From positions 62,001-126,000 of the forward strand of contig NZ_JABACJ020000010.1 of NCBI RefSeq assembly GCF_012524165.2: DNA of 64,000 bases, given 5' to 3'. The notes under the pieces were generated by a model that ran no database searches, had not been told where the DNA came from, and was given only the letters and a program-made list of their open reading frames with translations. The position numbers and the translations under genes were made by a program. The first letter of the stretch is position 1. Each line of letters starts with the position of its first letter. This document shows, piece after piece, positions 9,823 to 17,059 of this stretch. Source of the DNA: Faecalicatena faecalis. Its GTDB lineage: Bacteria; Bacillota; Clostridia; Lachnospirales; Lachnospiraceae.

Positions 9823-10212
9823 TCATAAAATATCGAATACTAATTTTACGGTTCCCCGCCAAAGCGGAGGGGTACCTGTTCTGTCTTGGGTGATCTTAAT
9901 GCCTGAATGATTGATTACAGGCGACACCCTGAATCCATATGAATCAGATATTGCCATGGCCTCATTTAAGACTTCTCCGCATAAATCTGACACTTTCTTC
10001 CGGTTCTCCTCGGTATCCCAGATGTTGAGACTGACAGAAACTTTTGATAGATTCCCATCCTTTGTTCCTATGTACTCTGTCTCGAAGTCTCCAAAATCTG
10101 CGAGTGGATATTCAGCCCCCGTTTCGGGCCGGCTCTCATAGACTCTTTCTGATAGCCGGGCAGATAACAGTTCCCATAAACTGTCATGTATAGCCTGCTC
10201 TGCTGTTCTCAC
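9823..10212 (-). CDS. Tail terminator/completion protein (DUF3168- or gpU-like)
   Basis: This 129-residue protein starts with GTG at 10212, preceded by GGGAGG. It has YPLADFGDFETEYIGTKDGN followed by LNIWDTEENRKKVSDLCGEV, a pattern seen in tail terminator proteins that cap the tube and join it to the head. It is the first gene of the leftward tail operon. No portal, capsid or connector genes lie upstream, so here the terminator may simply finish a headless tail. The alternative is a head-tail connector of the HK97 gp10 type. Confidence 0.65.
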   Translation of the reverse strand: MRTAEQAIHDSLWELLSARLSERVYESRPETGAEYPLADFGDFETEYIGTKDGNLSKVSVSLNIWDTEENRKKVSDLCGEVLNEAMAISDSYGFRVSPVINHSGIKITQDRTGTPPLWRGTVKLVFDIL

Positions 10213-10223
10213 CTAATCACCTC

Positions 10224-10347
10224 CCTGCCTTTCCTTTCGTAGCTTTTATCGGGATTCCACGTCTGCCCCTGTTCACTCCATGGATTTTATCGGGACTGCG
10301 CGCCTGCCCCTTTTCTTTGCGTAGCTTTTTATGTCGATCCACGTCTG
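10224..10347 (-). repeat. Three imperfect 41-bp tandem repeats in the leader of the tail operon
   Basis: The segments anchored by TAGCTTTTATCGGGA (10240), TGGATTTTATCGGGA (10281) and TAGCTTTTTATGTCGA (10322) lie exactly 41 bp apart. Each is followed by a CACGTCTG- or GCGCCTG-like end. Forty-one is not a multiple of three and no frame is open through all three copies, so this is not a coding repeat. The array ends a few bases before the ribosome site of the first tail gene and would be transcribed in its 5' leader. Confidence 0.65.
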
Positions 10348-10390
10348 GACAAGTGGGATAAAATGCAGATACTAAAGTCCATTTGCATCT

Positions 10391-10407
10391 GTGCACTATT
10401 TGTGCTC
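10391..10407. promoter_or_regulatory. Operator O1 of the tail-module switch
   Basis: The 17-mer GTGCACTATTTGTGCTC fits the palindrome GAGCAC-N5-GTGCTC shared with three sites at 10504-10570. It lies about 110 bp into the predicted leader of the tail operon, where a bound repressor could loop to the promoter sites or block elongation. Confidence 0.6.
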
Positions 10408-10503
10408 AATCAAGGTAAAAAAATATACGTTCCAATCTTTATATAGTTTTAAATCCACTATAATCATATAGTTTTGAACATATTTAATTCTCGTCTTGAT
10501 TTT

Positions 10504-10570
10504 GAGTACATCTTGTGCTCACCTATATAGTACACGATTCGTGCTCTGATGTCAAGCACTAATTGTGCAC
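10504..10570. promoter_or_regulatory. Operators O2, O3 and O4 between divergent promoters
   Basis: Three 17-bp sites occur at 10504-10520 (GAGTACATCTTGTGCTC), 10530-10546 (GTACACGATTCGTGCTC) and 10554-10570 (AAGCACTAATTGTGCAC). All are degenerate versions of GAGCAC-N5-GTGCTC, with centres 26 and 24 bp apart. O3 lies between the -35 and -10 of the leftward promoter, O2 covers its start site, and O4 overlaps its -35 and sits just before the rightward -35. This layout is typical of a repressor that silences the structural operon and tunes its own gene. Confidence 0.72.
10527..10555 (-). promoter_or_regulatory. Leftward promoter of the tail operon
   Basis: On the minus strand TTGACA (10555-10550) is separated by 17 bp from TACTAT (10532-10527), a near-consensus sigma-A promoter. 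Transcription should start near 10520 and give a leader of about 300 nt before the GTG at 10212. Confidence 0.75.
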
Positions 10571-10577
10571 TTTTTTA

Positions 10578-10606
10578 TTTACATTCAAACACGTTTCGTA
10601 TATAAT
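10578..10606 (+). promoter_or_regulatory. Rightward promoter of the repressor gene
   Basis: TTTACA (10578-10583), a 17-bp spacer and a perfect TATAAT (10601-10606) precede the repressor start by about 28 bp. Operator O4 ends eight bases before the -35. Confidence 0.78.
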
Positions 10607-10634
10607 ACAACTATCAAGGAAAGGAAGTGTACAA

Positions 10635-10961
10635 ATGGCCGATTTTGCAAAGGTATTACGTTTACTAAGAAACAAAAAAGGATTTTCACAACAGGAGCTT
10701 GCAGATTCACTTGGAATTTCTAAGAGTGCAGTCAACATGTACGAACGGGGAGAACGACAGCCTAATTTTGAAACACTGGAGCTGATTGCCGATTACTTTA
10801 ATGTAGATTTAGACTATTTATTGGGTCGGACCACCCAGGCATCACATTCTACAGAGCCAGTTACAATTGCTGCTCATCTCGATACTGAAGACTTGACTCA
10901 GGATGAATTAGACGATGTTGCCAACTACATTGCATTTATAAAAAACAAGAGAAATAAGTAA
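10635..10961 (+). CDS. Cro/CI-family (XRE) repressor, ImmR-like
   Basis: This 108-residue protein has an N-terminal helix-turn-helix (FAKVLRLLRNKKGFSQQELA, then SLGISKSAVNMYERGER) and a short C-terminal tail. I set the start at ATG 10635, after AAGGAAAGG and downstream of the promoter. The longer open frame from 10563 begins inside an operator and upstream of the -10. There is no LexA-type self-cleavage domain, so release from repression is more likely by the neighbouring ImmA-like protein, as in ImmR/ImmA of ICEBs1. It should bind the four operators between 10391 and 10570. Confidence 0.88.
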   Translation: MADFAKVLRLLRNKKGFSQQELADSLGISKSAVNMYERGERQPNFETLELIADYFNVDLDYLLGRTTQASHSTEPVTIAAHLDTEDLTQDELDDVANYIAFIKNKRNK

Positions 10962-11016
10962 AGTCCTGATTATTGTACATGCGGTTTTGTATAATAAATA
11001 AACAGGAGTTGATTGA

Positions 11017-11487
11017 ATGAATAAGTACGAAAAATTATTAGACAAGGCTTATAAAGCCGGTATTGATGTGGATGAAGGCTATCCATTTAACGGAAAGCTG
11101 TCCGGTCTATACGTGGACGGTAACATTGCATTGTCAGACAAACTGGAGACTTCAGTGGAAAAAGGCTGCATTATGGTAGAAGAACTGGGACATCACTATA
11201 CGACTGCCGGAGATATTACAGACCTGTCCAAAACAGAGAATAGAAAACAGGAGCATCAGGCCAGATTGTGGGCCTACAATGAACATATAGGGTTAAAAGG
11301 CTTAATAGCGGCCTACGAGCATGGTTGCCATAATAGTTTTGAGATAGCGGAATACCTGGAAGTAACAGAGGAGTTTCTACAGGAATGCATCTGCTGTTAT
11401 CGTGAAAAATATGGGGTCGCTGCAACATTAGATAGTTATTGCATCATGTTCATCCCACATCTGGCTATCGGTAAGGTTTTAAAGTAA
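11017..11487 (+). CDS. ImmA/IrrE-family metallopeptidase-like anti-repressor
   Basis: The 156-residue protein lies 55 bp after the repressor gene on the same strand. It has VEELGHHYTTAGD at about residue 53 and KQEHQARLWAY at about 82, both typical of the short DUF955/ImmA proteins beside phage repressors. The first metal-binding position of HExxH reads E here (EELGH), which is common in this phage subfamily, so activity should not be assumed. In ICEBs1, ImmA cleaves the repressor to start induction. A matching role is inferred from the pairing. ATG 11017 is preceded by GGAG. Confidence 0.85.
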   Translation: MNKYEKLLDKAYKAGIDVDEGYPFNGKLSGLYVDGNIALSDKLETSVEKGCIMVEELGHHYTTAGDITDLSKTENRKQEHQARLWAYNEHIGLKGLIAAYEHGCHNSFEIAEYLEVTEEFLQECICCYREKYGVAATLDSYCIMFIPHLAIGKVLK

Positions 11488-11516
11488 TGCCCTTCATAAG
11501 ACCATATCATAAAACA

Positions 11517-11570
11517 GAAAAGAGTGGAAGATCAGGCCAGTCCCTTAACAGCCAGGTCTCCCACTCTTTC
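11517..11570. terminator. Bidirectional terminator after the ImmA-like gene
   Basis: AGAGTGG (11521-11527) pairs with CCACTCT (11561-11567) and the inner bases AGGC/GCC extend an imperfect stem. A-rich and T-rich flanks suit both the rightward regulator transcript and the convergent leftward membrane-protein gene. Confidence 0.65.
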
Positions 11571-11628
11571 TATCTCATGATATTATTAGGAACCTTCTAT
11601 GCTTTGCATTTACATATCCATGATAGAT

Positions 11629-12312
11629 CTACTCTTCCTTCAAGATCCCCTGAATCACCTTTTTTGTCTTAGGCAGCCAGAACTGTACCAGCGGTCCGGT
11701 CAGAAAGACAGCCACGATGGTTCCGACCCCTACAGTCCCGCCAAGCAGGAATCCCAGCACAACAAAGAACAAGTCGCATCCGACTCTGACCCATCTGAAT
11801 TCTACGGATTGAATCTTATCCGATAAAATAATCGCTACCAGATCATTCGGCCCTGTCCCTGCATTACTGTTAATTACGATCGACATCCCTGCAGACAGAA
11901 TCACACATCCGGCAACCATACTGACCACCCGGATTAACATCGCTGCATCTGCGTTGATATATCCGCCGAACAGCCAGGTAAAAAGATCGATGATCGGTCC
12001 GCCGCAAAAAGCACATACTACGGTCCCCGGCTTCACATATCCCTTGGTCGTTGCCAGCATGAGCACCATCAAAATGCACAGCACAATCACATGTACCGTC
12101 CCGACTGTCAGGTGTACCGTCCTTGACAAGCCCTGAATAAAGACAGTAAATGTATCAGTCCCCAGCTCAGACAGCAGAAACAGCGTCACGCCCAGATGTG
12201 CGATGGTCAGTCCGACCAGCAGAATAATCAGAGCTTTTGCCCATCCCTTCGCATCCCTCTGCGAAGTATCCGAGGCAAACTGCTCCTTTTTCTTTTCCTT
12301 TACATTCTCCAT
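11629..12312 (-). CDS. YczE/YyaS-type integral membrane protein
   Basis: The 227-residue protein has five to six hydrophobic segments (for example ALIILLVGLTIAHLGVTLFL and LGFLLGGTVGVGTIVAVFL) and the GTGPNDLVAIIL signature of the YczE/DUF6198 family. The function of that family is unknown. B. subtilis yczE affects surfactin production. I prefer ATG 12312 because GGGGGAT lies in front of it, while the ATG 15 bp upstream lacks a site. It is convergent with the phage regulators and divergent from the lysozyme gene, so it probably belongs to the host backbone. Confidence 0.75.
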   Translation of the reverse strand: MENVKEKKKEQFASDTSQRDAKGWAKALIILLVGLTIAHLGVTLFLLSELGTDTFTVFIQGLSRTVHLTVGTVHVIVLCILMVLMLATTKGYVKPGTVVCAFCGGPIIDLFTWLFGGYINADAAMLIRVVSMVAGCVILSAGMSIVINSNAGTGPNDLVAIILSDKIQSVEFRWVRVGCDLFFVVLGFLLGGTVGVGTIVAVFLTGPLVQFWLPKTKKVIQGILKEE

Positions 12313-12350
12313 TTTGATATCCCCCATTTAAATAGCGTATTAATATAGAT

Positions 12351-12379
12351 ATTATAGCTTTCCACAAAGGATTATTCAA
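12351..12379 (-). promoter_or_regulatory. Promoter of the YczE-type gene
   Basis: On the minus strand TTGAAT (12379-12374), 17 bp and TATAAT (12356-12351) form a good sigma-A promoter about 40 bp before the chosen start. Confidence 0.65.
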
Positions 12380-12467
12380 TCGCTGATTCCACTCTGTGAA
12401 CTGTTTTTCCCTGATTTTCATATAATAAAATGATCATGCTCTCCATTTTATGGTGAAGGAGTTTATT

Positions 12468-13430
12468 ATGAGTATAAAAGGACTTGATGTCAGTGAGTTC
12501 CAAGGAATCATCGACTGGGACCAGGTAAAAGCTGCAGGATATCAATTCGCAATGATTCGTGCAGGATATGGTTTCGGCACTTTAGACAAACAATTTCAAA
12601 GAAATGCAGCAGAATGCAACAGAGTCGGACTTCCCATTGGAGTGTATTGGTTCTGTTATGCACTGACTCCGGAAACCGCGCGTCAGGAAGCTGATGGCTG
12701 TATCAATGCAATATCGGGTTATCGTCTGGATTATCCAATCTGCTATGACATTGAACAGGCCACGATCAACTATGCCGCCGAATATGGTGTCACAGTTACC
12801 AAAAATCTCGCTACCCAATTCGTTCAAAACTTCTGCAGCCGAATAGAGGCCAGAGGATACTTTGCAATGTTCTACAGCAATCGAAATTTCCTGAATCAAT
12901 ATTTTCCTGAAGACTTGTCCCAACGATATGCCCTATGGTATGCATATTATAATAGTCAATTTGACAACACCAGATGTGGTATGTGGCAGTACACCAATCA
13001 GGGAAATGTGCCCGGGATCAGTGGAAATGTGGATTTAGATGAATCCTTTGAAGATTATCCCTCTATCATCCGCAAAGCAGGATTGAATCATCTGAATGGC
13101 AGCATACCAAAACCTCCTGCACAGAATTATATCACCTATGTTGTACAGCCCGGAGACACCCTAAGTGGGATTGCAGCACGTTATGGAACGACTTATCAGA
13201 CTCTGGCCGCATTAAACCAGCTTTCCAATCCGAACCTAATCTATCCGGGTCAAACAATCCGCATCCCGGAAGGAGGTGCCCCTTCCGCCCGCTATTATAC
13301 GATACAGCCGGGAGATACATTGAGTGGAATCGCGGCACGCTTCGGCACCACAGTCGGTGCACTGCAGCGTCTGAATGGTATAACAGACCCCAATTTAATC
13401 TATGCAGGAAGCACGATACGAATTTCATAA
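12468..13430 (+). CDS. GH25 lysozyme (muramidase) with two LysM domains
   Basis: The 320-residue protein begins [20 protein letters not shown], the classic GH25 opening with the DVSxxxG motif. Catalytic-region segments YPICYDIE (acidic pair near residue 90) and GMWQYTNQG (near 175) follow. Two LysM repeats of about 44 residues end the protein ([19 protein letters not shown] and [19 protein letters not shown]), binding peptidoglycan. No signal peptide is visible, so export would need a holin or lysis. ATG 12468 has AAGGAG seven bases upstream. It lies close to the phage-tail regulators and could be a lysis enzyme captured with them, but it is separated by an unrelated gene. That link is inference. 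Confidence 0.9.
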   Translation: MSIKGLDVSEFQGIIDWDQVKAAGYQFAMIRAGYGFGTLDKQFQRNAAECNRVGLPIGVYWFCYALTPETARQEADGCINAISGYRLDYPICYDIEQATINYAAEYGVTVTKNLATQFVQNFCSRIEARGYFAMFYSNRNFLNQYFPEDLSQRYALWYAYYNSQFDNTRCGMWQYTNQGNVPGISGNVDLDESFEDYPSIIRKAGLNHLNGSIPKPPAQNYITYVVQPGDTLSGIAARYGTTYQTLAALNQLSNPNLIYPGQTIRIPEGGAPSARYYTIQPGDTLSGIAARFGTTVGALQRLNGITDPNLIYAGSTIRIS

Positions 13431-13469
13431 TAAGAAGTTTATAATTTCATAATATTTTTTCTATTTCTT

Positions 13470-13511
13470 TTATAGTTACGACACACTTTATGCACATTTT
13501 CCTCGTATACT
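13470..13511 (+). promoter_or_regulatory. Conserved promoter region of small RNA copy 1
   Basis: TATACT (13506-13511) ends seven bases before the A that begins the conserved RNA, the same spacing as in copy 2. No TTGACA-like -35 is present. The 17-bp position holds ACACTT (ATACTT in copy 2), and the upstream ACA(C/T)ACTTT and CACATTT blocks are shared, which suggests activator dependence. Confidence 0.6.
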
Positions 13512-13518
13512 AAGAGTC

Positions 13519-13657
13519 AGATAGTTGATAAACAACTATCTCCCCCCTCATAAAGTTAAGACATCTTGGGGAGACCTAAGATGTCGCACTTTACTCTCAT
13601 TCCTTTAGATAACTATAAAAACAACGAAACCCGTTAGCCGAAAGGTTAGCGGGTTTT
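13519..13657 (+). ncRNA. Structured C-rich small RNA, copy 1
   Basis: The 107 nt from 13519 differ from copy 2 at 17060 by only three bases. The RNA folds as hairpin 1 (GATAGTTG-ATAAA-CAACTATC, 13520-13540), a single-stranded linker with six C's (13542-13547), and hairpin 2 (11 bp, 13560-13585) closed by a GAGA tetraloop. A conserved linker follows, then a terminator hairpin (13628-13655) capped by GAAA and followed by T residues. The CUCCCCCCU linker is complementary to Shine-Dalgarno sequences, as in C-rich regulatory RNAs of Firmicutes. It is free-standing: it lies downstream of the lysozyme gene and convergent with the next gene. There is no obvious open frame. Confidence 0.7.
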
Positions 13658-13689
13658 CGCTGTTTAAGAAAAACGGATGCAGTGTACAC

Positions 13690-14871
13690 CTATTTAATCA
13701 GGTTCGGTGCAATCTCCGGGTCGCTGATATTCGCAGAATCATACCAATAAGCTGGAGTATCAACATCTGTTACCTCTTCACCGTTTGCAACCATTGTCAG
13801 GAGGTCAATGGTTACCTGTCCCTGATATCTCGGAGCCTGTGTCACAGCGCCATATAAGATATCATTTTCCACAGCAGCTACGATAATTGCACCAGAGTCA
13901 AACCCGCATCCAATCACCTGTCCCTTACTGACATCTTTTCCAAGCTTCTTCAGATTCTCATTTGCTGTTAAAATTCCTTCTGTTGTCTCCTGGTTGGTTC
14001 CCATAAGACCCACCAGATCCTCTTCATTCAATAATGCGGAAGCTTCCGTTGCACAAAGTTCATTCGTAGCTTGTGCAGGAACCCTTACCTCTATAATGAC
14101 ATCTGCTGTAGATTCATCTCCTGAATCCTTGCAGTCAGCAACAAACTTATCATTTCCGATGACAGCTAATTTTTTACCATCAGCCGCACAAAGCTCAGAC
14201 ATCTTATCGATAAATCCTAATCCTCTCTGGATTACAGATTCACTGGTCGAATCCTGATTGACTTCCCCTATTCTCACCGGAGCTTTTGCCTCTGCGATCT
14301 CATCCTTAATGGCATCATACATATGCTCTGCTGCAATCTCTCCTGCCGCATAGTTATCTGTCGTTGCTGTGGCATAGACACTGCCTTTTGGCGCATCCGG
14401 GATACCTGAATTAAAACATACGACTGGAATCTCATTCTCCAAAGCCGTCTGGAGAGAATCCAGACATGCATCCTGGTCACTCGCCGCAATACCGATTCCA
14501 TCTGGCTTACCACTGATTGCACTATTGAGCATCTGGACCTGATCTGCAATGTCAGAGCTTGTATTTGGTCCATCACACTGCACCTCCACGCCCAACAGTT
14601 CTGCTTCATCCTGTGCACCCTTTACCGTTGCCTGCCAGAAATCTGAGCTATAACTCTTAACGATGATATGGAACTTATACTTTCCATCTGCTTTCACGTC
14701 TCCATAAGCAGACTTCCCGGAGGGTTCATTCTTCTGGTCCGTTTTATCAGCATCATCCGCTGCTTTCTTCTCTGTATTTGTATCTGCGTTTTCTTTTTTA
14801 CCCCCGCATCCTGTTAACATACCAGCAGCCATTGTCAGTCCTAATGCGAAAATCAATACTTTCTTTTTCAT
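13690..14871 (-). CDS. Sugar-type periplasmic-binding lipoprotein
   Basis: The 393-residue protein has a lipoprotein signal (MKKKVLIFALGLTMAAGMLTGCGGKK) with the lipobox LTGC, then an acidic Lys/Asp/Thr linker. The type I periplasmic-binding fold is shown by VKSYSSDFWQATVKGAQDEA, DGPNTSSDIADQVQMLNSAI, GIAASDQDACLDSL and VIGCGFDSGAIIVAA. Such proteins deliver sugars to ABC importers of the ribose/allose type. No permease or ATPase is encoded in this window, so it may serve an importer elsewhere. It is the last gene of the cluster after the UlaG-like lactonase (19 bp gap) and is probably co-transcribed with it. Confidence 0.88.
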   Translation of the reverse strand: MKKKVLIFALGLTMAAGMLTGCGGKKENADTNTEKKAADDADKTDQKNEPSGKSAYGDVKADGKYKFHIIVKSYSSDFWQATVKGAQDEAELLGVEVQCDGPNTSSDIADQVQMLNSAISGKPDGIGIAASDQDACLDSLQTALENEIPVVCFNSGIPDAPKGSVYATATTDNYAAGEIAAEHMYDAIKDEIAEAKAPVRIGEVNQDSTSESVIQRGLGFIDKMSELCAADGKKLAVIGNDKFVADCKDSGDESTADVIIEVRVPAQATNELCATEASALLNEEDLVGLMGTNQETTEGILTANENLKKLGKDVSKGQVIGCGFDSGAIIVAAVENDILYGAVTQAPRYQGQVTIDLLTMVANGEEVTDVDTPAYWYDSANISDPEIAPNLIK

Positions 14872-14890
14872 ATCCTTTTCCTCCTAAATA

Positions 14891-16006
14891 CTAAACATTC
14901 CCATCTTCTGGTTTCCTGCTGTTTCCATATTTTCTCGCATATTCACCATATGTAATGGATTTCGCTGCATCATATCCATCTCCCTGATTCGGATAGCGGT
15001 ATCTCTTAATATCCTGATCATTCGGATAAATAAAACGTGCACCCGGCTTTAGGATCACCGTCTTGATCTGCGGGGTATTCTCACTTACGATCCGCTCGAA
15101 CTGACTCACCAAAAGATCCGGGTCACTGGCTGTATTCGCCCAGTTATCATAATGGTCTGGAATCAGAACTTTTGCCTTTAACGTCTCTCCAAGTCTTGCA
15201 CAATCATAAGGTGACATCTTATCAGTGGCACCCGGAGCATTCATGCCCATATCAAAGATTGCCACGTCAATATCATAATTATCACCTACTGCTTTATATC
15301 CGTCATGGTACCATGTGTCACCCAGGAACATAATATTTCCTGCCGATGTTTTAAACAGAAAGCTCGTCGCACAGTTCTCATAACGATCCGGTACACTCCC
15401 CTCGCCTGTCTTAATGACAGTTTCATCATAGTTCATGCAAAATTCAACCTCTGCTCCCGGAACCTTTACTGACTCTCCCACAATTGTTGTAGTAATTCTG
15501 TCATCCGGCACCTCAAAGGATCTGAGTTTTTCCACCGTTGTCGGTGGTCCGTAAAACATACAATCTGTCGTCTGTAAAGCCGCTTTTACCGTATACAGGT
15601 CGCAGTGATCCTGATGCTTATGTGTACTGAAAGCTCCGTCCAAACGATGGAACTTCCATGGATCGATCAACTGCGGGTTAAGCCTCATCCAATTGATTGT
15701 CTCTGCTCCGGCCTGTTTGCATACTCCGCAGTAATAATATTGTGTATAATGGGATGGCCCAGAGTATACATCGATGAAAAAAATACCTCCTTCATCTGTC
15801 TTCAATACCCAAGATGGCCCGCCCAGCCACCAGATAGCAACTGTACCTTTCTCAAGCTCAATCTCCTCGATCTCCTTATTGAGCAGAGTTCCCCATTCCG
15901 GGAAACAATCCTCCAGCCAATCCTGTCTGGTAAGTGTTCTGTTCTGATTCAGGTAATCCCCTGCAAGGATTCCTCTTCCGTCCGTTCTCTCTACTTTTTC
16001 TGCCAA
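14891..16006 (-). CDS. UlaG-like MBL-fold lactonase (L-ascorbate-6-phosphate lactonase family)
   Basis: The 371-residue protein has the metallo-beta-lactamase metal motif STHKHQDHCD (near residue 130), GDTWYHDGY as the later Asp ligand region (near 245) and LIPDHYDNW (near 290), matching UlaG in size and order. UlaG opens L-ascorbate-6-phosphate lactone. Without ulaABC nearby, a related sugar-lactone substrate is equally possible. I chose TTG at 16006 because GGGAGG lies six bases before it, while ATG 16024 overlaps that site. An upstream promoter and palindrome at 16052-16101 make it the first gene of the operon. Confidence 0.82.
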   Translation of the reverse strand: MAEKVERTDGRGILAGDYLNQNRTLTRQDWLEDCFPEWGTLLNKEIEEIELEKGTVAIWWLGGPSWVLKTDEGGIFFIDVYSGPSHYTQYYYCGVCKQAGAETINWMRLNPQLIDPWKFHRLDGAFSTHKHQDHCDLYTVKAALQTTDCMFYGPPTTVEKLRSFEVPDDRITTTIVGESVKVPGAEVEFCMNYDETVIKTGEGSVPDRYENCATSFLFKTSAGNIMFLGDTWYHDGYKAVGDNYDIDVAIFDMGMNAPGATDKMSPYDCARLGETLKAKVLIPDHYDNWANTASDPDLLVSQFERIVSENTPQIKTVILKPGARFIYPNDQDIKRYRYPNQGDGYDAAKSITYGEYARKYGNSRKPEDGNV

Positions 16007-16051
16007 ACTGATTCCTCCCTTCATTTGTGCAACTTGTTTGTCTATAGTTGT

Positions 16052-16101
16052 ATCATACTCACATTTTTGTGCAAAGTCAATACAATCTATATAGATTGTA
16101 T
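16052..16101 (-). promoter_or_regulatory. Promoter of the lactonase operon with a 22-bp perfect operator palindrome
   Basis: On the minus strand TTGACT (16080-16075), 17 bp and TATGAT (16057-16052) form the promoter. Immediately upstream, touching the -35, is a perfect palindrome at 16080-16101 with half-site ATACAATCTAT. It lies between the GntR gene and its presumed target operon and is the obvious binding site for that regulator. Confidence 0.78.
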
Positions 16102-16147
16102 ACCATTTTGTTATTTTGTATATTTCTCAATCGCTTTTAGGGCAAAA

Positions 16148-16190
16148 AAAATACGGATTTTGTTTGTTTTCAACAAAATCCGTAAACTTT
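16148..16190 (-). terminator. Terminator of the GntR gene
   Basis: ACGGATTTTGTT pairs with AACAAAATCCGT (12 bp), and on the minus strand the stem is followed by a run of eight T's. Confidence 0.8.
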
Positions 16191-16224
16191 CGTTTTACTT
16201 TCTATTATTTATAAAAATATTGAC

Positions 16225-16887
16225 TTATAAGTATATCGACGGAGGCACATTCTCCAATTCATAGAACTTAATGGTAGGCTCTGTAATCAGCTTCAATCCC
16301 TCTTCTACATTTCCATCCTTAAGTGCCTCTATTACACCGATATGTACCTGATACTGGCAGTCCGGGTCATCCGCCTCCAGATAACGTGCTGCCTGCAAAA
16401 ACTCTGACTGGAGCAGCATCGTCTTCTCCATCTTCATCAGAGTCCCGTTCTTTCCTAATCTGCACAATTCATAGTGGAAGTCTGAGTCTGCCTTGATGCG
16501 GTTAGCCATGTCATGATTCTTCGCTGCGTCCAGACAGTTCTGGGCATAGACATACAGACCGTCATATTCTGCCCGGCTTCCAAAATATGCTGCTGCCTTA
16601 ATTGCAAAACGGTCCAGCACAATCTTCGTCAGACCAATCTCTCTAACTCTCTGCTCATCGTATGAGGCGACCTCTACATAGCGATTGGGATAAATATTCA
16701 AAATCCCTTCACTTGCCAGATCGCGCAGCGCATCCCTGACCGGAGTCCTGCTCACCCCAAACCTCTTGGCTATCTCCGCCTCTGGGACCCGGTCTCCGGG
16801 CTTGATCTCCAAAGAAAGAATCATATCAAATAAATGCTGATAAATCTCTTCCGACATACCGCCGGTAAATTTCCTGGTCAAAATCAT
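16225..16887 (-). CDS. GntR-family (FCD) transcriptional regulator
   Basis: The 220-residue protein has an N-terminal winged helix (MSEEIYQHLFDMILSLEIKPGDRVPEAEIAKRFGVSRTPVRDAL is split here for reference: helices at about 10-60, with SRTPVRDAL as the recognition part). An FCD domain follows with metal-ligand-like residues (DSDFHYELCRLG near 135, VHIGVIEAL near 185). FCD proteins sense organic or sugar acids. It probably represses the neighbouring lactonase operon through the palindrome at 16080-16101. AGGAGA abuts ATG 16887, so the TTG two codons later is a possible true start. Confidence 0.88.
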   Translation of the reverse strand: MILTRKFTGGMSEEIYQHLFDMILSLEIKPGDRVPEAEIAKRFGVSRTPVRDALRDLASEGILNIYPNRYVEVASYDEQRVREIGLTKIVLDRFAIKAAAYFGSRAEYDGLYVYAQNCLDAAKNHDMANRIKADSDFHYELCRLGKNGTLMKMEKTMLLQSEFLQAARYLEADDPDCQYQVHIGVIEALKDGNVEEGLKLITEPTIKFYELENVPPSIYL

Positions 16888-17004
16888 TCTCCTAATCTAC
16901 AATAAATTTATCCTTATATTACCATTAATCTACCATTTTTGCAATTAGTGGGAATAAGTATAGCGAACGCACTCTATTTTAAGAATTTCATAATAATTTT
17001 TCGA

Positions 17005-17052
17005 TTTCTTTAATACTTATAACATACTTTGGTCACATTTATCTCTTATACT
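17005..17052 (+). promoter_or_regulatory. Conserved promoter region of small RNA copy 2
   Basis: TATACT (17047-17052) lies seven bases before the RNA start at 17060. The upstream sequence shares ATTTCATAATA, ACATACTTT and CACATTT blocks with the promoter region of copy 1, so promoter and RNA were duplicated together. It is divergent from the GntR gene. Confidence 0.6.
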
Positions 17053-17059
17053 TGTATTT

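Noticed and set aside
10563-10634. Upstream start for the repressor at 10563
   Set aside because: It lies inside operator O4 and before the -10 of the gene's own promoter. The ATG at 10635 has a ribosome site and begins the normal XRE domain.
13541-13600. Minus-strand reading of the small RNA, where the C-run becomes GAGGGGGGAG, a ribosome-site-like sequence
   Set aside because: The only frame after it is about ten codons in both copies. The -10, start distance and terminators are conserved in the plus orientation.
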